Part shown: piece by piece, positions 40,386 to 44,252 of the stretch
Layout of the letters: every line of letters starts with the position of its first letter
Numbering within the stretch: the first letter of the stretch is position 1
DNA from: an uncultured Acidobacteriaceae bacterium
GTDB lineage: Bacteria > Acidobacteriota > Terriglobia > Terriglobales > Acidobacteriaceae
Direction of reading: 5' to 3'
DNA length: 44,252 nucleotides
Assembly (NCBI GenBank): GCA_903911925.1
Contig: CAIWFH010000104.1
Location: 1-44,252, forward strand
The notes under the pieces: model-generated
The model's database searches: none
Told to the model about the DNA's origin: nothing
What the model saw: the letters and a program-made list of their open reading frames with translations, nothing else
Position numbers and translations under genes: made by a program

Positions 40386-42170
40386 ATGTCCGACTTTGCC
40401 CAAACCGTAAAGCAGCAGGCCGACATCGTCAAGGTGATCGAGGGGTATATCCGTCTGCGCAAGGCGGGGGCGCAGAACTACTCGGGGCTTTGCCCGTTCC
40501 ACAAGGAAAAATCGCCATCGTTCTCAGTGCATGCGGTGCGGCAGTTTTACCACTGCTTCGGCTGCGGGGCTTCGGGGGATGTTTTCAGCTTTGTGGGCAA
40601 GATTGAGAATGTGGGCTTTCCCGAGGCGGTGCGGATTGTGGCCGGGAAGTGCGGCATTCCGCTGCCCAAGCGGGAGTTTTCTTCTCCGGAGGAAGCTGCG
40701 GGAGCACGCCAGCGGGCGAAGCTCATGGAACTGCATGAGACGGCGACCGTCTGGTTTGAAGAGCAGCTTCGCGGGCCGGAAGGGGCCGTGGCGCGCGAAT
40801 ACCTGGCAGGCCGCGGACTGACGCCGGAGGGGATTGCCAAGTTCCGGATCGGCTACTCGCCAGACAGCTTTAACGCCCTGCGCGACCGGCTCAGCGGGAT
40901 GGCGGACGGCGAGACGCTGCGGCTGAGCGGGCTGTTCAGCTGGAAGGAACAGGGCGACGGGACGCAGGGACACATCTTCGACCGCTTCCGCAAGCGGGTA
41001 ATGTTCCCCATCGCCAACGAAAGCGGCCGCGTGATTGCCTTTACCGCACGGACGCTGGAGACGGGCGACAAGGCCGGACCCAAGTACATCAACTCACCGG
41101 AGACGCCGCTCTATACAAAGGGCACGGTCCTGTTCAATCTGGACAAGGCCAAAACCTCGATCAGGCAAGCGGAGTTTGCACTGCTGGTCGAGGGGCAGAT
41201 GGACTGCATCTCGGTGTTTCTGCGCGGCATCCATAACGTGATTGCCACTAGCGGAACGGCTTTTACCGAGCAGCAGGTGGGGCTGCTGAGGCGGCACACC
41301 TCGCAAGTTGTGGTGAACTTCGATCCGGATGCGGCGGGCGCCAACGCGGCGGAGAAGTCGATTGCGCTGCTCACCGAGGAGGGGTTCACCATCAAGCTGG
41401 TGACGCTGGATGGGGGGCTGGACCCGGACCGGTATATCCGCGAACGGGGGGCAGAGGCTTACATCGCAGCGGTGCGTGGGGCGCGGCGGCAGTCCGACTA
41501 CTTGATTGAGAGGGCCCGGGGGATGTTCCCGGGAGGCAGCGCCGAACAAAAAGTGAAGGCCATGAACTACCTGTTGCCGCACATCCGGCGCATGCCGGAA
41601 AAGTTGGCGCGGGACCAGTTTGCCGCCGACGCCGCGCAAAAGCTGGGCATCGATTCGGCTGTTCTGCGGGAGGAATTGCGGCAGGCGGCGCTGAAGCGGC
41701 GGGATCACGTGGAGGCGCGGGCAACGGCGCTGAACGAGGTGGAGCGGATACTGATTCGTGCGTTCGCGATTGAGGATCCAGAACTTGGAGATGCGCGGCG
41801 GCTGGCGGCCGAGGCTTTTGCCAAACAACCAGCCTGGTTTGAGCATCTTGGCGTGTTTCCAGCACTGCAAATCCTGGCTGTTCGCGGAACCAGCGCCCCC
41901 TTGCAAATTGTAGAGGATACTGCGCAAAAGGCTTTGGTAGCCGATGTGCTCCTCAAGGAGAACAAGGCCCCCACGGAAAACGAAGTTCATAGCGCGATCC
42001 AGGAGGTCCAGGAGCGGGCTATTGAGAATCGCCAGCGGGAACTGCGCGCGTTGATCCCCGAGGCCGAGCGTCGCGGGGACTTTGCCGAGCTGGCCCTGCT
42101 GACCCAGCAAAAGGTGGACCTGGACAAGGCGCTGCGGCAGTTGCACAACCAGAAGCCGCCGGAGAGCTGA
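40386..42170 (+). CDS. dnaG: DNA primase
   Basis: Makes RNA primers for replication with DnaB helicase. The 594-residue protein begins SDFAQTVKQQADIVKVIEGYIRLRKAG. The CHC2 zinc finger is LCPFHKEKSPSFSV...FYHCFGCGASGDVFSF. The catalytic core contains REYLAGRGLTPEGIAKFRIGYSP and VMFPIANESGRVIAFTAR. The TOPRIM domain has LLVEGQMDCISVFLRGIHNVIATSGTAFT and VNFDPDAAGANAAEKSI. A C-terminal helicase-binding helical region follows. I start at the ATG at 40386 (family N-terminus), not 40296. It precedes rpoD, the classic macromolecular-synthesis gene order. Confidence 0.96.
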   Translation: MSDFAQTVKQQADIVKVIEGYIRLRKAGAQNYSGLCPFHKEKSPSFSVHAVRQFYHCFGCGASGDVFSFVGKIENVGFPEAVRIVAGKCGIPLPKREFSSPEEAAGARQRAKLMELHETATVWFEEQLRGPEGAVAREYLAGRGLTPEGIAKFRIGYSPDSFNALRDRLSGMADGETLRLSGLFSWKEQGDGTQGHIFDRFRKRVMFPIANESGRVIAFTARTLETGDKAGPKYINSPETPLYTKGTVLFNLDKAKTSIRQAEFALLVEGQMDCISVFLRGIHNVIATSGTAFTEQQVGLLRRHTSQVVVNFDPDAAGANAAEKSIALLTEEGFTIKLVTLDGGLDPDRYIRERGAEAYIAAVRGARRQSDYLIERARGMFPGGSAEQKVKAMNYLLPHIRRMPEKLARDQFAADAAQKLGIDSAVLREELRQAALKRRDHVEARATALNEVERILIRAFAIEDPELGDARRLAAEAFAKQPAWFEHLGVFPALQILAVRGTSAPLQIVEDTAQKALVADVLLKENKAPTENEVHSAIQEVQERAIENRQRELRALIPEAERRGDFAELALLTQQKVDLDKALRQLHNQKPPES

Positions 42171-42631
42171 CGCTGCGGCCGTGGGTAGCCAAGGCGTGTC
42201 AGGTAGCCCGAATTATTGCGTCAAACTGGCTTTTTGTGCGTCAAATGGACAGGAACAGAGCGGGCGGCAAGCAGGCCGGCCCCGTCCCAGTTGAAAGAGC
42301 GGCTCGAGAAGGTAGGCGGTTTCGCCTGGAAATTGGTTGGCGAAAGTGGGCCAGGCTGTGGTAGTCTACTAATCTCTGTGAGGATGCGCGCCCCTCTGCC
42401 CCAACAATGAGCTTCGGCTCACGGGCGACCCAGGCGAAAACCTGAAGCGCTAGTCATCCTGTTCCGAGCAACTACCTGAGACCGCTATTTTTTGCGGGTG
42501 ACCGCAAGTCTATGTCTGGAATTGCGCGAAGATTTCCGTTTGGAAATATTTTTTCGCGTTCCCAGGCTGGACCCCGCACCGTTGCGCAACACGGTGCCTA
42601 ATCTCGATTGCGCGAAGAGAGCAGGAGCATA
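42171..42631. other. 461-nt dnaG-rpoD spacer, probable rpoD promoter and leader
   Basis: No convincing gene; a short frame at 42216-42410 lacks a ribosome binding site and resemblance to anything. TGCGTCAAA occurs twice (42217-42225, 42237-42245), 20 nt apart, perhaps protein-binding sites. Hairpins AGGCG/CGCCT (42315-42328) and TTGCGG/CCGCAA (42492-42507) and a palindrome GTTGCGCAAC (42581-42590) are present, along with the alternative-pairing elements described separately. Confidence 0.55.
42525..42618 (+). promoter_or_regulatory. Candidate structured leader of rpoD with two mutually exclusive pairings
   Basis: CGCGAAGA occurs at 42525-42532 and again at 42611-42618, as part of a 12-nt direct repeat ATTGCGCGAAGA. 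TTTTCGCG (42551-42558) can pair with either copy. Pairing with the first copy encloses an inner hairpin (ATTTCC/GGAAAT, 42532-42547). Pairing with the second copy brings the stem next to the AGGAG ribosome binding site (42623-42627). Such a layout could switch translation of rpoD, but only the complementarity is seen. Confidence 0.4.
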
Positions 42632-44252
42632 TTGGCGATTGACGAAAAATTTGAGCACGATATCGACAGCCTTATCGAAGTAGGCAAAGAGAAGGGCTAT
42701 CTGACCTACGGCGACGTGAACGACATGCTGCCGGAAGAGATTGGCTCGGCCGACGATCTGGACGACTTGATTACGACCATCGGGACCCAGGGAATTGATC
42801 TGCTGGACGCGCCCAAGTTTCCCGGCGACAAGGATTTTGAACTGGAAGAGGGCGAAGACGTCGAGCTGGATCTGACGCCTGGGACGCTTGAAAAAACCAA
42901 CGACCCGGTGCGCATGTACCTGCGCGAAATGGGCACGGTTCCGCTGCTTACGCGCGAAGGCGAAGTGGAAATCGCCAAGCGCATTGAGCGCGGGCAGCTG
43001 CGCGTGCTGAAGGCGATTTCGCGTTCGCCCATCGTGATTCGCGAGATTGTGGCGCTGGGCGAAGACCTGAAGCGCGGCGTGCGCAATGTAAAAGAAGTGG
43101 TGATCTTCGACGAAGAAGAACTCACCGAAGAAGTGGTGCAGACACGCGTGAAGGCCACTGTGGCCCGCATCGACGCGCTGGTGAAGCACCAGAAGAACAT
43201 CTTGAAACTGGAAGAGAAGCAGGCCCCGGTGCCTGCCGGCGCACCCAAGGCGAAGGTGGCCGCGGCGCGCCACACGCGCTGGATGATTGCGCGCGAGAAG
43301 GTGCTGATCTCGCGGATTGTGCGCGAACTGAAGTACACGGCCATGGAACGCAAGCGGCTGCTGGACAAGGTCAACAAGACCGTCGACACCATGCGCACGC
43401 TCGAGCGCCAGATACGCTCGCTCGACCAGAAATTCGAAGCGAGCAAGAGTGAAGACCTGAAGAAGGAATACAGGCGCCAGCAGAAAAACTGCAAGGCCGA
43501 TCTGGAAAAGATCGAGGGTGACGCGGGCGTGTCGATTCTGGAACTGAAGCGCACGCAGCGCGAGATGATCCAGGGCGACATGGACGCCGAGCAGGCCAAG
43601 AGGGAGTTGATCGAAGCCAACCTTAGGTTGGTGGTCTCGATCGCCAAGAAATACACCAACCGCGGACTGCAGTTCCTCGACCTGATTCAGGAAGGTAACA
43701 TCGGCCTGATGAAGGCGGTGGATAAGTTCGAGTACCGCCGCGGGTATAAGTTCTCGACTTATGCGACATGGTGGATTCGCCAGGCCATTACCAGGGCCAT
43801 TGCGGACCAGGCACGCACTATTCGTATCCCGGTGCACATGATCGAGACCATCAACAAGCTAATCCGGACGTCTCGTCAACTGGTGCAGGAGTTAGGCCGC
43901 GAGCCTTCCAGCGAAGAGATTGCGCGCCGCATGGACATTCCGGTGGCCAAGGTGCGCAAGGTGCTCAAGATCGCACAGGAGCCCATCTCGCTTGAAACGC
44001 CCATTGGCGAAGAAGAAGACTCGCACCTCGGCGACTTCATTGAAGACCGCCAGGCCGTGTCGCCTTCCGAAGCCGTGATCAGCGTGAACCTGAAGGAGTA
44101 CACCTCGCAGGTGCTCCGCACGCTGACGCCGCGTGAAGAGCGGGTCATCAAGATGCGCTTCGGCCTTGAAGACGGCTCCGAGCACACGCTGGAAGAGGTA
44201 GGGCAGAGCTTCCAGGTGACGCGCGAGCGCATCCGGCAGATTGAAGCCAAGG
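42632..44252 (+). CDS. rpoD: Primary sigma factor RpoD (3' end cut by window)
   Basis: The main housekeeping sigma factor; 540 codons are visible and the frame runs off the right edge in region 4. A short region 1.1 is [35 protein letters not shown]. Region 1.2 is [31 protein letters not shown] long charged non-conserved region comes next. Region 2 includes [60 protein letters not shown]. Region 3 and the start of region 4 ([18 protein letters not shown]...[12 protein letters not shown]) follow. An in-frame stop lies at 42599, so the start must be TTG at 42608 or 42632. I prefer 42632, with AGGAG 4 nt upstream. No ATG occurs before region 1.1. Confidence 0.95.
   Translation, partial: MAIDEKFEHDIDSLIEVGKEKGYLTYGDVNDMLPEEIGSADDLDDLITTIGTQGIDLLDAPKFPGDKDFELEEGEDVELDLTPGTLEKTNDPVRMYLREMGTVPLLTREGEVEIAKRIERGQLRVLKAISRSPIVIREIVALGEDLKRGVRNVKEVVIFDEEELTEEVVQTRVKATVARIDALVKHQKNILKLEEKQAPVPAGAPKAKVAAARHTRWMIAREKVLISRIVRELKYTAMERKRLLDKVNKTVDTMRTLERQIRSLDQKFEASKSEDLKKEYRRQQKNCKADLEKIEGDAGVSILELKRTQREMIQGDMDAEQAKRELIEANLRLVVSIAKKYTNRGLQFLDLIQEGNIGLMKAVDKFEYRRGYKFSTYATWWIRQAITRAIADQARTIRIPVHMIETINKLIRTSRQLVQELGREPSSEEIARRMDIPVAKVRKVLKIAQEPISLETPIGEEEDSHLGDFIEDRQAVSPSEAVISVNLKEYTSQVLRTLTPREERVIKMRFGLEDGSEHTLEEVGQSFQVTRERIRQIEAK

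Noticed and set aside
42485..43837. 450-codon minus-strand frame opposite rpoD
   Set aside because: Antisense shadow; rpoD motifs on the plus strand are unambiguous.

Overview
The window is a GC-rich chromosomal segment, most likely from an Acidobacteriota bacterium of the Terriglobia/Acidobacteriaceae type. The main support is the intergenic repeat content. GGGCTTTAGCCC palindromes, GGTGCCCCAYCC...GGGTGGG palindromes and a CATCCTGAGCGG..GGAGTCGAAGGACC element are all sequence types I associate with that group. Gene content agrees: ECF sigma/DUF4252 genes, secreted DPP IV, DUF2252 and Ctc-type L25. The taxon is an inference, because no rRNA gene is present.

Layout. (1) 335-7605, minus strand: aromatic amino acid block trpC-trpF-trpB-trpA-chorismate mutase-DAHP synthase-DUF3592 protein-tyrA-secreted protein, with several 4-nt gene overlaps. 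trpE, trpG and trpD are absent. (2) 7709-7784: tRNA-Ile2(CAU). (3) 8029-17928: the most interesting part. The plus arm holds a SorC-family regulator, a one-polypeptide fusion of a ROK sugar kinase with a YbiY-type glycyl-radical activase, a PflD-type glycyl radical enzyme (GRE), an FSA-type aldolase and a GRP sugar transporter. A convergent minus arm holds an MFS sugar porter and a DUF1479 (YbiU-like) putative Fe/2OG protein. The set matches the E. coli ybiU-ybiV-ybiW-ybiY-fsaA and pflD/pflC/fsaB neighbourhoods. E. coli YbiW and PflD have been reported to open 1,5-anhydrohexitol 6-phosphates, giving 1-deoxyfructose 6-phosphate for FSA ('anhydroglycolysis'). Here transporter plus kinase would replace the E. 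coli PTS, with kinase and activase physically joined. (4) 18049-21163: DUF2141 protein, pirin, Uma2 nuclease, gluQ. (5) 21221-23230: ECF sigma, putative anti-sigma and two DUF4252-like secreted proteins. (6) 23369-25775: restriction-modification-Vsr island of lower GC, followed by about 800 nt without a gene. (7) 26576-33953: Y-family polymerase, small membrane protein, DPP IV, DUF2252 protein, GT-C membrane protein. (8) 34001-44252: housekeeping block ispE, tRNA-Gln, prs, rplY, pth, rpsF, rpsR, rplI, zinc-ribbon protein, dnaG and rpoD (cut by the window end).

Other points of interest are an in-frame dispersed repeat inside ispE, a leader before rpoD that could fold in two mutually exclusive ways, and several palindromic intergenic elements, two of them inside translation-gene operons.

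All calls come from reading translations and motifs by eye; no database search was run. Start sites were chosen from ribosome binding sites and family length, and several differ from the longest open frame.
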